A DNA stretch of 64,000 nucleotides from CAYJPV01 sp964396055. Lineage in GTDB: Bacteria > Acidobacteriota > Vicinamibacteria > Vicinamibacterales > JAKQTR01. The notes below the pieces were generated by a model. The model saw only the letters and a program-made list of their open reading frames with translations, made no database searches and was not told the DNA's origin. A program made the position numbers and the translations under genes. The stretch is taken from NCBI GenBank assembly GCA_964396055.1, contig CAYNDV010000002.1, forward strand, positions 26,747-90,746, given 5' to 3'. Positions within the stretch are counted from its first letter, which is position 1, and every line of letters begins with the position of its first letter. Positions 7,844 through 16,718 of this stretch are shown in pieces.

Positions 7844-9208
7844 ATGCGTGCCATACCAACCCTGAAGATCTCCATCTCCGGCGTGCGCGGCGTGGTGGGC
7901 GACTCGCTCACGCCGACGCTGCTGGCACGCTTCGCGCAGGCCTTCGGCACGTACGCCGGGTCGGGCACGGTCGTCGTGGGACGCGATACGCGCACCTCGG
8001 GCGAGATGGTGCGCCAGGCGGTGTTCTCGGGTCTGCTGTCGAGCGGATGCCGGGTCGTCGATCTCGACGTGGTGCCCGTGCCAACCGTTCAGTTGGCGGT
8101 CCGGCACCGGCGGGCGCAGGGTGGCATCGCCATCACGGCGAGCCACAATCCGGCTGAGTGGAACGCGCTGAAGTTCATCGGCCCCGACGGCCTGTTTCTC
8201 GGCCCCGGGCCGGCCCGCGAACTGCTCGATATCTATCATCAGGGCGAATACGTGAAGGTGGCCGGCGCGGCGATGCGCTCCGTGGAGCGCATGACGAACG
8301 CGCCCGATCTGCACCTGCAGGCGATCCTCGACGCCGTCGGCCCCTTGCCCGTTGGCAGCCGGCGACTGCGCGTCGCGCTCGATTCGTGCAACGGCGCCGG
8401 CTCCCTCGTGACGCCTCGACTGCTCGAGGCCCTCGGTGCCGACGCGGTGACGATCAACGTGACGCCCAACGGCCTGTTCCCGCGGCCGGCCGAACCGCTG
8501 CCCGGGAACCTGGGCGCGTTGTGCCAGGCCGTGAAGACCCACCAGTGCGACGTGGGCTTCGCGCAGGACATGGACGCCGACCGCCTGGCGATCGTCGATG
8601 AGCGGGGCGAGGCCATCGGCGAGGAACTGACGCTGGTCCTGGCGTCGTGGTTCGTCCTCAGCCGCACGCCGGGGCCCGTCGTGGCGAACCTGTCGACGAC
8701 GTCGGCCCTCGACGCGGTGGCCGCGCGGTTCGGCTGCGCCGTGGGGCGCAGCAAGATCGGCGAGGCCAACGTCACGGAGCGGATGCGCGCCGACCGCGCG
8801 GTGATCGGCGGCGAAGGCAACGGCGGCGTCATCTACCCGCACATCAACTTCGGCCGCGACAGCCTCACCGGCATCGCCCTCGTCCTGCACCTGCTGGCCG
8901 CCACCGGCCGGACGGTGTCGGCACTCGTGGCTGACCTGCCGCCGTTCCGGATGGTGAAGGACAAGATCACCTGCCCGTCGAACCGGATTCCCGACGTGCT
9001 GCGCATGGTGAAACGCGAGTTCGGCCAGCACCGCCTCGACACGCGCGACGGCGTCAAGGTGGTCCTCGAGGACGGCCGCTGGTTCCTGGTGCGCGGCTCG
9101 AACACCGAGCCCATCGTCCGCGTGGTCGCCGAGGCGGGCACGGACGCCGATGCGCGGACGCTCGTGGACGACCTGATGGCGCGCGTGCAGGCGACGCTCG
9201 CCGGTTGA
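7844..9208 (+). CDS. Phosphoglucosamine/phosphomannomutase family phosphohexomutase
   Basis: A 454-residue enzyme of the alpha-D-phosphohexomutase superfamily, which moves a phosphate between C1 and C6 of a hexose or hexosamine. The ATG at 7844 is preferred over an in-frame ATG at 7787, because the latter would encode the heptamer repeat tract. All four functional loops are intact: the phosphoserine motif TASHNP (Ser100), the metal loop DMDADR (242-247), the sugar loop GGEGNGG, and the phosphate loop RGSNTEP near the C terminus. It is a close paralogue of the upstream gene, which has lost three of these motifs. The two probably arose by tandem duplication. The short spacing suggests co-transcription. 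Sequence alone does not separate GlmM-like from ManB-like activity. It converges with the sensor kinase gene, 22 nt away. Confidence 0.9.
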   Translation: MRAIPTLKISISGVRGVVGDSLTPTLLARFAQAFGTYAGSGTVVVGRDTRTSGEMVRQAVFSGLLSSGCRVVDLDVVPVPTVQLAVRHRRAQGGIAITASHNPAEWNALKFIGPDGLFLGPGPARELLDIYHQGEYVKVAGAAMRSVERMTNAPDLHLQAILDAVGPLPVGSRRLRVALDSCNGAGSLVTPRLLEALGADAVTINVTPNGLFPRPAEPLPGNLGALCQAVKTHQCDVGFAQDMDADRLAIVDERGEAIGEELTLVLASWFVLSRTPGPVVANLSTTSALDAVAARFGCAVGRSKIGEANVTERMRADRAVIGGEGNGGVIYPHINFGRDSLTGIALVLHLLAATGRTVSALVADLPPFRMVKDKITCPSNRIPDVLRMVKREFGQHRLDTRDGVKVVLEDGRWFLVRGSNTEPIVRVVAEAGTDADARTLVDDLMARVQATLAG

Positions 9209-9230
9209 CGCGCCGCAGCAGGCGCGGCCG

Positions 9231-11792
9231 TCAGGCTGCCGTTCCGTCGCCGGCGAGGCGTTCCCGCACGCGGGCCAGGAGCGCCGTCGGCGTAAAGGGC
9301 TTCTCCAGGAAAGCAGACCCGCCGGCCGAGATGCCCATCCGGACGGCGGCATCCGCCGTGTAGCCGGAGATGAACAGCGTCCGCGTCCGCGGCGATGCGG
9401 CCACGACGCGCTCGGCGAGTTCCCACCCGCCCATGCCGGGCATCACGACGTCCGTCACCAGCAGGTCCAGCGTGCCGCCCAGGAGCCCGGCCAGGTGCAG
9501 GCCCTCTTCGCCATTGGGCGCGCTGTGGACGGTGTAGCCCGCCCGCTGCAGGACTGACGTCGCCAGTTCCCGCACGCCCTGCGCATCTTCCACGACGAGG
9601 ATGATGCCAGACTGCGGCCCCGCCGCCGGCGCCGCCGGACCGTCCGCGCCCTCGGCCGCGCCCGTGCCGTCGGCCTTCGGGAGGAATACCTTGAACGTCG
9701 ATCCGCAGCCCACTTCGCTGTAGACCCAGACGTACCCCCCGCTCTGCCTGACGATGCCGTGCACCGTCGCGAGCCCGAGCCCGGTGCCGTGGTCCTTCGT
9801 GGTGAAGAACGGCTCGAACACCCGTTCGACCGTGGCGGCGTCCATGCCGACGCCCGTGTCGCTCACGGCCAGCATCACGTAGGGCCCCGGCGCCACCTCG
9901 GCGTGGGCGAGGGTCGCCGAGTCGTCAAGAAAGACGTTGCTGGTCTCGACGGTGAGCGTCCCGCCTTTCGGCATGGCGTCGCGGGCGTTGACGGCGAGGT
10001 TCAGCAGCACCTGCTCCATCTGGCCCGGATCCACGCGCACGTTCCAGAGGCCGTCACCCAGGATCGAACGCAGCGTCACGTCCTCGCCGATGACCCGGCG
10101 CAGCAGGCGGTCGAGGCTGGCCACGAGCTCGTTGGGATTGATCACGCGCGGCTGCAGGATCTGTCGGCGGCTGAAGGCGAGCAAACGGCGCGTGAGGCGC
10201 GTGGCGCTCGAGGCGGCGTCGGCGATCGCGCGCACCTCCTCGGCGACGGACTCCGTCAGATGTTCGTCCAGCAGGATCATCTCGCTGTGGCCGGCGATGA
10301 CGGTGAGCAGGTTGTTGAAGTCATGCGCGATGCCGCCAGCGAGACGGCCGATGGCGTCCATCTTCTGCGCCTGGCGCAACTGCGCTTCGAGCGCGTGCCG
10401 CTCGGTGACGTCCCGGAACGACACGACGGCGCCGACGATGGTGTCGGCCTCCCGAATCGGCGTGCACAGCGCCTCGACCGGGATGCGGCGGCCGTGTCGG
10501 CTGACAAACTCCGCCGCCATCGTCTGGGCCACGCCTTCCCGCAGCGTCCGCATGATCGGCAGCGGCGCCCCCGTGGCGTCGGTCTGCTGGCCCACGCGGA
10601 CGCAGAAATCCGATCCGAGCCATTCCGCCGCGCCGTAGCCGAGCAGGCCCTCCGCGGCCTGGTTGCTGAACGTGACGCGACCGTCACGGTCCAGACCCAC
10701 GATGCCTTCGCCGACCGACGCCAGCACGAGGCGGTACTGTCGCGAGAGCGTCTCGAGCGACGCCGCCATCTGGTCGAAGTCCCGGCCCAGCTCACTGAGT
10801 TCGCCCATGCCGCCGCCGAGTGCCGCCCGCACGCCGGCCGCGCCGGCGGCGATCCGGCCGGCTGCCCGCCGCAACACGTCGATGGGCTTCACCAGCATGG
10901 CGTCCGCGGCGTAGGCCGCCAGCATCACGGTGAGCAGCATCAGGCCAACCAGGATGCCCGCGGCCCAGGCCTGTTTGATCGTGGTTGCGTGGGTGGCAGC
11001 AGGGAGCGTCACCAGCACGAACATCGCGGGCCCGGGGCCACCAACGTCCAGCGGGCGTACCGCCTGCCAGACCTGCTGCCCGCCCGCATCGGTGAACTCG
11101 ACGACGGCAGGCACCGGTGAGAGCGCGACGGTGTGCTCGACCGTCGATCCGCGGGCCTGGCCGGAAGACGGCCACTCCGCCAGAATCGCCCCGGCGCCGT
11201 CGGTGACGGTCACGCGGACGCCGGCGGGCAACGCCAGCCCCGCCAGCAACTGGTCGAGCGACCGAAGATCGAAGGACGCGAAGACCAGTGCCTGTGCCTG
11301 TCCGCGATCGTCGAGCAGCGGCAGGGCAAAGGCGATCGTCGGCATGCCCTGCAGGCGACCCAGTTGAAAGTCGCCCACGGCAAACCCGCCGCGCGCCAGC
11401 GCCCGTTGCACGTAGGGCCGATCCGCCAGATTGAGGCCGGACGGCGTCGGCAACGATCCGCAGAAGACGTTCCCCGAGGGATCCAGGGCCCCGATCATGG
11501 CAACGTGCGGCTGGCGGGCAGCCAGCCACAACGCGGCCCGCTCGCAACCGGCCCGGTCGAACGCGGCGACGGAGGGGTGCGTCGCAAACCCGTCGAGCAG
11601 GCCCCGGGCCGTGTCGACAAGGCGCTGCTGCTGGGTGGCGGCCAACTGGACGGCCTGTTCCGCCGCGAGGCGCTGGCTGTCACGGACGTCCGCGCGCTGG
11701 AGCGCCACGGCATACAACAGCGCGGCGAGCCCCGGACCCGCGGCCAGGAGCACGAGCGCCACCACGCGCAGACGCAGACTGGGCGGCTTCAC
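9231..11792 (-). CDS. Hybrid sensor histidine kinase (Cache-HAMP-PAS-HisKA-HATPase-REC)
   Basis: An 853-residue membrane sensor kinase starting at a GTG codon. Transmembrane helix 1 (about 8-28) is followed by a periplasmic double-Cache-like sensor (about 40-265, with ADRPYVQRAL and ASFDLRSLD). Helix 2 (about 272-300) leads to a HAMP-like linker, then a PAS domain (about 355-470; VGEGIVGLDRDGRVTFSN). The dimerisation/phosphoacceptor helix has GGIAHDFNNLL with the phosphorylatable His near residue 490. HATPase motifs are NLAVNARDAMP (N box), DTGVGM (G1), FEPFFTTK (F box) and GTGLGLA (G2). A C-terminal receiver domain (about 735-853) has LLVTDVVMPG with acceptor Asp near 781. No response regulator with an output domain lies next to it, so the output is unknown. 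The Cache domain suggests a small-molecule ligand. Confidence 0.92.
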   Translation of the reverse strand: MKPPSLRLRVVALVLLAAGPGLAALLYAVALQRADVRDSQRLAAEQAVQLAATQQQRLVDTARGLLDGFATHPSVAAFDRAGCERAALWLAARQPHVAMIGALDPSGNVFCGSLPTPSGLNLADRPYVQRALARGGFAVGDFQLGRLQGMPTIAFALPLLDDRGQAQALVFASFDLRSLDQLLAGLALPAGVRVTVTDGAGAILAEWPSSGQARGSTVEHTVALSPVPAVVEFTDAGGQQVWQAVRPLDVGGPGPAMFVLVTLPAATHATTIKQAWAAGILVGLMLLTVMLAAYAADAMLVKPIDVLRRAAGRIAAGAAGVRAALGGGMGELSELGRDFDQMAASLETLSRQYRLVLASVGEGIVGLDRDGRVTFSNQAAEGLLGYGAAEWLGSDFCVRVGQQTDATGAPLPIMRTLREGVAQTMAAEFVSRHGRRIPVEALCTPIREADTIVGAVVSFRDVTERHALEAQLRQAQKMDAIGRLAGGIAHDFNNLLTVIAGHSEMILLDEHLTESVAEEVRAIADAASSATRLTRRLLAFSRRQILQPRVINPNELVASLDRLLRRVIGEDVTLRSILGDGLWNVRVDPGQMEQVLLNLAVNARDAMPKGGTLTVETSNVFLDDSATLAHAEVAPGPYVMLAVSDTGVGMDAATVERVFEPFFTTKDHGTGLGLATVHGIVRQSGGYVWVYSEVGCGSTFKVFLPKADGTGAAEGADGPAAPAAGPQSGIILVVEDAQGVRELATSVLQRAGYTVHSAPNGEEGLHLAGLLGGTLDLLVTDVVMPGMGGWELAERVVAASPRTRTLFISGYTADAAVRMGISAGGSAFLEKPFTPTALLARVRERLAGDGTAA

Positions 11793-11940
11793 TTGGGAGG
11801 TCGGGCATTCCGGGGGGCACGAATGCCTCGCTGCAGGGTGTTTCTAGCATGCCTCCTGCCCCGCTGCAAGCCGGCATCTGGTATCCTTCGACTGCCCGTC
11901 CTGCGCGTCGGTCGTCCGCCTGTCGCTCCGGGGCATCACC

Positions 11941-12867
11941 ATGACGCACTCCACCGTTCGCGCGTGCCTGTTCGTCCTCCTCCTGGGGGCCCTGCGGCCG
12001 ACGATGCCGGCCTCCGCCCAGCCCGCCGCCCCCGTGGCGGCAGGGCTCGAGGCCGCCGTGGCGGCCGAGGTGAACGCGTTCGGGGGCAAGGTGTGGATCT
12101 ACGCGAAGAACCTCGACACGGGGGCGACGTTCAGCCTGCGCGGCGGGGAGCGCGTCCGCACCGCGAGCACGATCAAGCTGCCCATCCTCATCGCGCTGCA
12201 CACGGCGGTGGCGGCCGGCAAGGTGCGCTGGACCGATGAGGTGCTGCTGACGAAGGAGAAGAAGGTCTCCGGGTCAGGCGTCCTGACCGAACTCGCCGAC
12301 GGCACGCGGCTCACGCTGCGCGACGCCGCCAACCTGATGATCGTCGTCTCCGACAACACGGCGACGAACCTCGTGCTGGACGCGATCACGGCGGACTACG
12401 TGAACGAGGTGATGGACGGCCTCGGCTTTCCGCACACCCGATCGCTGCGCAAGGTGATGGGCGGCGGGCCCAGCAAGGCCAACGAGGACCCGACGCTGCG
12501 GCTCTACGGGCTGGGCGTGTCCACGCCGCGCGACATGGTGGAGATGCTCGAGCGGCTGGAGCGCGGCACGATCGTGAGCCCCGAGGCCTCGAAGGACATG
12601 CTCGAGACGCTGAAGCGGGAGCAGTACGCCGACGGCATCGGGCGGACGCTGCTGGACGTGACGATCGCCTCCAAGTCCGGGGCGCTCGATCGCCTGCGCA
12701 GCGACGTGGCCCTGGTCTACTCGCGCAGGGGCCGCATCGCGACGGCCATCACCGTGGACGACATGCCGGAGATCCACTACTCGGTGGACAACCCGGGCCT
12801 GCTGTTGATCTCCCGGCTCTCGCTGCTGCTGCTCGACGGGCTCGCGACGCCGGCCGGCACCAGGTAG
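11941..12867 (+). CDS. Class-A-beta-lactamase-like serine hydrolase
   Basis: A 308-residue exported protein (signal peptide ending near SAQ, residue 27) of the serine beta-lactamase / D-Ala-D-Ala peptidase superfamily, in the Beta-lactamase2 group. The catalytic motifs are present: S76-T-I-K79, S137-D-N139 and K245-S-G247 (the KTG equivalent). A candidate general-base glutamate, E182, lies in the omega-loop position (NEDPTL), but the usual ExxxN pattern of true class A enzymes is not obvious. It could be a real beta-lactamase or a related periplasmic hydrolase acting on peptidoglycan-like substrates; activity cannot be decided from sequence. It is transcribed divergently from the sensor kinase, across 148 bp without another gene. 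Confidence 0.85.
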   Translation: MTHSTVRACLFVLLLGALRPTMPASAQPAAPVAAGLEAAVAAEVNAFGGKVWIYAKNLDTGATFSLRGGERVRTASTIKLPILIALHTAVAAGKVRWTDEVLLTKEKKVSGSGVLTELADGTRLTLRDAANLMIVVSDNTATNLVLDAITADYVNEVMDGLGFPHTRSLRKVMGGGPSKANEDPTLRLYGLGVSTPRDMVEMLERLERGTIVSPEASKDMLETLKREQYADGIGRTLLDVTIASKSGALDRLRSDVALVYSRRGRIATAITVDDMPEIHYSVDNPGLLLISRLSLLLLDGLATPAGTR

Positions 12868-13037
12868 CGGCGGCCGGGGAGCCCGCCCCGCCACCTCGCG
12901 GCTCGCGGTGGCCAGCGCTGCCCACTCGCGGGCCAGAGTGGCGGCGTCCGCGGCGAGGCGTTCGAGCGAACCGGCCTCGCCGCCCGTGCAGACACTGGCG
13001 CCCCCGGCGCCGGAAGTGGCGTGATCCGTGGGGCTTG

Positions 13038-13415
13038 CTACGCGAGTCTGACGGTCTCGCCGTAGGGTCTCAGGTGCGTGTCGCTGGTCAACAGCAGCAT
13101 GCCCTCCGCCCGGCTCTGCGCCACCAGGAGGCGGTCGAAGGGGTCCCGGTGATGGGGAGGCAGGGAGGCGACGCCGGCGGCGTGGGTGCCGGTCACCGGC
13201 AGTTCGTCGAAGCCGCTCGGCGCCAGTGCCTCGCGGACCGCGGCCGGATCGGCATCGAGCTTTCCGAGTGACGCCTTGATCGCGACCTCCCAGATGGAGG
13301 CCGCGCTCACGAACACGTGGTGGGCGTCGATGAGCCGGCGCGCCTCACGCGTGAGGCGGCGGGAATCGGCGAGGGCCCAGAGCAGAATCTGGGTGTCGAG
13401 CAGGAGGGACCTCAC
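13038..13415 (-). CDS. vapC: PIN-domain ribonuclease toxin (VapC-like), TA pair 1
   Basis: A 125-residue PIN-domain protein starting MRSLLLDTQILLWAL. It has the acidic residues of the PIN metal site: the N-terminal Asp in LLLDTQ, the Glu in SIWEVAIK, and the DPFDRLLVAQ and TSDTHL motifs. VapC-type toxins are metal-dependent RNases that usually cut tRNA or rRNA. The GTG start overlaps the antitoxin stop in a GTGA arrangement, so the two are translationally coupled, antitoxin first. Its target cannot be predicted. Confidence 0.9.
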   Translation of the reverse strand: MRSLLLDTQILLWALADSRRLTREARRLIDAHHVFVSAASIWEVAIKASLGKLDADPAAVREALAPSGFDELPVTGTHAAGVASLPPHHRDPFDRLLVAQSRAEGMLLLTSDTHLRPYGETVRLA

Positions 13416-13654
13416 GGCCGGCGCCCTTCGAAGAGGGCCAGCACCTCGTCCGGCAACGGGGCATCGAAGTCCGCCCCGATGCGGATGCGTCCTTTCAGGA
13501 CCCCGAGACGCTTCGGCCGCGGGGGATCCGCCATCGGCACCAGACGGGCCACCGGCTTGCCAGCACGGGCGATGACGACCTCGGCGCCGGCTTCGACCCG
13601 CTCGAGGAGGCGCGACAGGTGGGTCTTCGCTGCGTGGACGTTGACGGTCTCCAT
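13412..13654 (-). CDS. Phd/YefM-family antitoxin, TA pair 1
   Basis: An 80-residue antitoxin starting METVNVHAAKTHLSRLLERVEAGAEVVIARAGKPVARLVP. This is the classic Phd/YefM N-terminal DNA-binding fold, followed by a toxin-binding tail (residues 45-80). It precedes and overlaps the PIN toxin gene. It has no ribosome binding site; a -10-like TAGACT lies 6 nt before the ATG. Confidence 0.9.
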   Translation of the reverse strand: METVNVHAAKTHLSRLLERVEAGAEVVIARAGKPVARLVPMADPPRPKRLGVLKGRIRIGADFDAPLPDEVLALFEGRRP

Positions 13655-13659
13655 GAACT

Positions 13660-13679
13660 TAGTCTAGTTTAGTTTAATT
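13660..13679 (-). promoter_or_regulatory. AT-rich promoter/operator region of TA pair 1
   Basis: On the plus strand this reads TAGTC TAGTT TAGTT TAATT, four imperfect 5-bp direct repeats in an otherwise GC-rich region. On the minus strand it contains TAGACT (13666-13661), six nt before the antitoxin ATG, which fits a leaderless promoter. The repeats could be operator half-sites for autoregulation by the antitoxin; this is inference. Confidence 0.4.
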
Positions 13680-13741
13680 CTGGCTGCAACCGGGCGGGTT
13701 CTCGGTGGCGGCCGAGCTGCGGGCACCGGCCGCCCCTCTGT

Positions 13742-13747
13742 TAACAT
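13742..13747 (+). promoter_or_regulatory. -10-like TAACAT before apbE
   Basis: TAACAT lies 9 nt before the apbE ATG. There is no good Shine-Dalgarno, so a leaderless or very short-leader transcript is possible. Confidence 0.3.
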
Positions 13748-13756
13748 CGGCTCCTG

Positions 13757-14713
13757 ATGGCGGCGCGCGACCACAACGATGACGGCGGGCTCGGACTGGA
13801 CGCCCCCCGGGGCCTGGCTGGCGTGCGCCGGTTCTCGCACGAGGCCATGGCCACCGTGTTCGAGGTCCTGTGCGCGCACCCGGACGCACGGTACGCCGCG
13901 CAGGCGGCCCAGGACGCCTTCGATCTCACCGACCAGCTGGAGCGCGATCTCAGCCGGTTCATCCCCAACAGCGACATCAGCCGCATCAACCGGCTCGCCG
14001 CCGGCGGCGTGACGCGCGTCGGACCGGCCACGATCGAGTGCCTGGTCATCGCGCGGCACATGTTCGGCGTGAGCAGCGGCGCGTTCGACGTCTCGATCGG
14101 CACGGGCCTGCCGGCCCTCGAACTCGATCCCGGCGCCGGCACGGTCTACGCCGGGGCCGACGGCGTCCGCATCGACCTCGGCGGCATCGGCAAGGGCTAC
14201 GCGGTGGACCTGATGGCCGAACGGCTGGAGGAATGGGGGATCGGGACGGCGCTGGTGCACGGCGGGTTCAGCTCGGTGCTGGCCCTCGAGCCCCCGCCCG
14301 GGTTCGACGGGTGGCCGCTCACCCTGAGTGACCCGCTCGACCCGTCCCGGGTGCTGGCGCACCTGTCGGCGCGGCAGACGGCGTTGGGCGCCTCGGGCCT
14401 GCGCAAGGGCGCGCACATCGTGGACCCGCGGACAGGCGCGGCGCCAACGGGTCGTCTCGCGGCGTGGGTGGCCCTGCCTCGCCCGGAGGAGGCCCGGGCC
14501 GGGTCCGGTCCCGGCGCCCGGCTCCGCGTGGCGCCGGCGGCGGTGGCCGACGCCCTGACGACGGCGGTGATGGTCATGCGCGCAGAGGCCGTGGCGGCGC
14601 TGTGCGGGGGCAGCCCCGGCCTCGAGGCATGGATCCTCGAAACCCCGGCGGGAGGCCCGGGGACCGCACCCGTCCTGGTGCACGTGGGCGCGGCCTCTGC
14701 GGGTATACTCTGA
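13757..14713 (+). CDS. apbE: FAD:protein FMN transferase (ApbE family)
   Basis: A 318-residue ApbE-family protein. These Mg-dependent enzymes move FMN from FAD onto a Ser/Thr of target flavoproteins such as NqrC, RnfG or FMN-binding-domain proteins. Family motifs are present: MATVFEV, SRFIPNSDISRIN, GAFDVSIG, DLGGIGKGYAVD, HIVDPRTG and ADALTTAVMVM, the last carrying the metal-binding Asp. No signal peptide or lipobox is seen, so it looks cytoplasmic, unlike the common exported lipoprotein forms. It lies 38 nt upstream of a Gfo/Idh gene and a DoxX gene in the same direction. No typical flavinylation target motif (SGAT or TGAT with an upstream Asp) was noticed in those neighbours, so its substrate is unknown. 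Confidence 0.9.
   Translation: MAARDHNDDGGLGLDAPRGLAGVRRFSHEAMATVFEVLCAHPDARYAAQAAQDAFDLTDQLERDLSRFIPNSDISRINRLAAGGVTRVGPATIECLVIARHMFGVSSGAFDVSIGTGLPALELDPGAGTVYAGADGVRIDLGGIGKGYAVDLMAERLEEWGIGTALVHGGFSSVLALEPPPGFDGWPLTLSDPLDPSRVLAHLSARQTALGASGLRKGAHIVDPRTGAAPTGRLAAWVALPRPEEARAGSGPGARLRVAPAAVADALTTAVMVMRAEAVAALCGGSPGLEAWILETPAGGPGTAPVLVHVGAASAGIL
14704..14709 (+). promoter_or_regulatory. Candidate -10 box TATACT inside the apbE end
   Basis: GGGTATACT is a good extended -10 match, 42 nt before the ATG of the Gfo/Idh gene, and it overlaps the last apbE codons. No convincing -35 was seen. It could drive the downstream Gfo/Idh-DoxX genes independently of apbE. Confidence 0.35.
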
Positions 14714-14751
14714 GCAACGACGGCGGACGATGTGCTCCCGGGAGATGAACG

Positions 14752-16182
14752 ATGGCAGGTGAGGACGACAAGGGCAAGGGGCCGGTCCAGGCCGGATCCC
14801 CTGGTGTGAAGAAACTTGACCGGCGCGACGTGCTGAAGGGCCTGTCCACGGTCCCGGCGCTGGGCCTGTTCGGGTATGCCTGGCAAACGCAGCGCCAGTA
14901 CCAGCAGGTGAAGCTGGCGGAGACCGCCGCGCCGGCAGCCGCCGCGGGCGACGTGCAGGTGATCAATGTGGCGCTGCTCGGCGCCGGCGCCCAGGGCCAG
15001 GTGCTCACCGACGCGATGCTGCGCATCCCGGGCCTGCGGTTCCGCGCGGTGTGCGACGTGTGGACGGAGTACAACCAGAAACGCGTCGTCAACCAGCTGA
15101 AGCGGTTCGGCCACGAGGTGAACGCGTACGAAGACTACCGCGAGATGCTCGACAAGGAGAAGGAGCTCGACGCGGTGGTGATCGCGACGCCCGACTTCTG
15201 GCACTCGCAGCACACGGTGGACTGCCTCAAGGCAGGCAAGCACGTGTACTGCGAGAAGGAGATGTCGAACACGCTCGAGGGGGCGCGGGCCATGGTGGCG
15301 GCCGCCCGGGAAACGGGCAAGCAGCTGCAGATCGGCCACCAGCGCCGCTCGAACCCGCGCTACCTGCACTGCCACGAGAAGCTGCTGAAGGAGGCGAAGC
15401 TGCTCGGCCGCGTCGTCACGATCGCCGGCCAGTGGAACCGCGCGGTGGCCCCGGATCTCGGCGCGCCCGAGCGGTACGCCATCCCCGAGGCGCGCCTGAA
15501 GCAGTACGGCTTCAAGGACATGCACCAGTTCCGCAACTGGCGCTGGTACAAGGGCCTCGGCGGCGGCCCGATCGTCGACCTGGGGTCGCACCAGATCGAC
15601 ATCTACACCTGGTTCCTCGGCGTCAACCCGTCTCACGTGATGGCCAGCGGCGGGCAGCTGTACTACGACCCGAAGACGCACGAGTGGTACGACACGGTGA
15701 TGGCCATCTTCGACTATGACACGCCGGCGGGCCCCGTGAAGGCGTACTACCAGACGCAGACGACCAACGGCAGCCAGGGGTACTTCGAGAACTTCATGGG
15801 CGACCAGGGGACGCTCCTGATCTCCGAGTCGGAAGTCTACGGCGCCAAGCTCTACCGCGATCCGAACGCGCCCGCGTGGGACACGTGGGTGCAGCAGGGC
15901 TACCTGACCGCGCCCAAGGTGCAGGAGGTCAAGGAAAAGACCGAGGGCGTCATGGACGTGCGCGAATCGGTCTCCCCCGACGAACACAAGGTGGAGATCG
16001 TGATGAAGGACCCCTACCACCAGCCGCACCTGCAGAACTTCTTCGATGCCGTCCGCGGCAAGGGCACGCTGAACTGCCCCGCCGAGATCGGCTACGAGAG
16101 CGCGGTGAGCGTGCTCAAGGTCAACGAGGCGATCGAGGCCGGGTCCCGGCTGTCGTTCAAGCCCGAGGACTTCCACATCTAG
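14752..16182 (+). CDS. Gfo/Idh/MocA-family oxidoreductase with Tat-like, possibly anchored N terminus
   Basis: A 476-residue NAD(P)-dependent oxidoreductase homologue with GGGAG upstream of the ATG. The N terminus has LDRRDVLKGL followed by a hydrophobic stretch, which resembles a Tat signal, but no clear cleavage site is seen, so it may stay membrane-tethered. The Rossmann domain starts at about residue 66 (VALLGAGAQGQV). The usual EKP motif reads CEKEM, keeping the catalytic Lys but replacing Pro with Glu. The D-x-x-x-H type segment GGGPIVDLGSHQID is present. Family members oxidise or reduce sugars and cyclitols, and exported forms include sugar 3-dehydrogenases. It is followed 12 nt later by a DoxX membrane protein, which may take the electrons; that link is inference. 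Confidence 0.88.
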   Translation: MAGEDDKGKGPVQAGSPGVKKLDRRDVLKGLSTVPALGLFGYAWQTQRQYQQVKLAETAAPAAAAGDVQVINVALLGAGAQGQVLTDAMLRIPGLRFRAVCDVWTEYNQKRVVNQLKRFGHEVNAYEDYREMLDKEKELDAVVIATPDFWHSQHTVDCLKAGKHVYCEKEMSNTLEGARAMVAAARETGKQLQIGHQRRSNPRYLHCHEKLLKEAKLLGRVVTIAGQWNRAVAPDLGAPERYAIPEARLKQYGFKDMHQFRNWRWYKGLGGGPIVDLGSHQIDIYTWFLGVNPSHVMASGGQLYYDPKTHEWYDTVMAIFDYDTPAGPVKAYYQTQTTNGSQGYFENFMGDQGTLLISESEVYGAKLYRDPNAPAWDTWVQQGYLTAPKVQEVKEKTEGVMDVRESVSPDEHKVEIVMKDPYHQPHLQNFFDAVRGKGTLNCPAEIGYESAVSVLKVNEAIEAGSRLSFKPEDFHI

Positions 16183-16194
16183 AGGAGAGGCGAC

Positions 16195-16680
16195 ATGAAC
16201 GACGCAGGACTCTCCCGAGGGCCGATGGTCGCCATCACCGTGCTCCGGGTCATGATTGGCTGGCACTTCCTCTACGAGGGCATCGCGAAGATTACCGCGG
16301 CCTCGTGGTCGGCGTCCGGGTACCTCAAGCAGGCGCGCGGGCCGTTCGCGGACCTGTTCAAGTGGCTGGCGGCCCAGCCCGACCTGCTGGCCAACGCGGA
16401 TCTCATCACGATGTGGGGGCTCACGGCCGTCGGCATCCTGCTGATCCTCGGCCTGTTCACGCGCCTCGCCAGTCTCGGCGCGATCGGCTTCATCGTGCTC
16501 TTCTACCTGTGCAACCCGCCGTTCGTGGGGTACTTCTATTCGATTCCCACCGAGGGCAGCTACCTGATCGTCAACAAGAACCTGGTGGAACTCAGCGCCC
16601 TGGTGGTGGTGCTGCTGACGGGCAGCGGCAAGTTCGCGGGCCTCGACCTCTTCGTCAGCCGCCTCGTCCGCCGCAGGTAG
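16195..16680 (+). CDS. DoxX-family integral membrane protein
   Basis: A 161-residue protein with four hydrophobic helices, preceded by AGGAGAGG. The N-terminal part VLRVMIGWHFLYEGIAKI matches the first helix of DoxX/TQO-small-subunit proteins. Between helices 1 and 2 is an amphipathic loop (SGYLKQARGPFADLFKWL). In archaeal thiosulfate:quinone oxidoreductase, DoxD/DoxX subunits pass electrons to quinone; most bacterial DoxX proteins have no assigned reaction. Tight linkage to the Gfo/Idh gene (12 nt) suggests a joint role, possibly in passing reducing power to the membrane. Confidence 0.85.
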   Translation: MNDAGLSRGPMVAITVLRVMIGWHFLYEGIAKITAASWSASGYLKQARGPFADLFKWLAAQPDLLANADLITMWGLTAVGILLILGLFTRLASLGAIGFIVLFYLCNPPFVGYFYSIPTEGSYLIVNKNLVELSALVVVLLTGSGKFAGLDLFVSRLVRRR

Positions 16681-16718
16681 GCGGCGGGGCTGAGCGGTTT
16701 CCCGGGCGGGCCGCGACC

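Noticed and set aside
13757..16680. Flavinylation target motif for ApbE in the adjacent Gfo/Idh or DoxX protein
   Set aside because: No S/T-G-A-T with the expected upstream Asp was found in either protein, so a direct target there is not supported.
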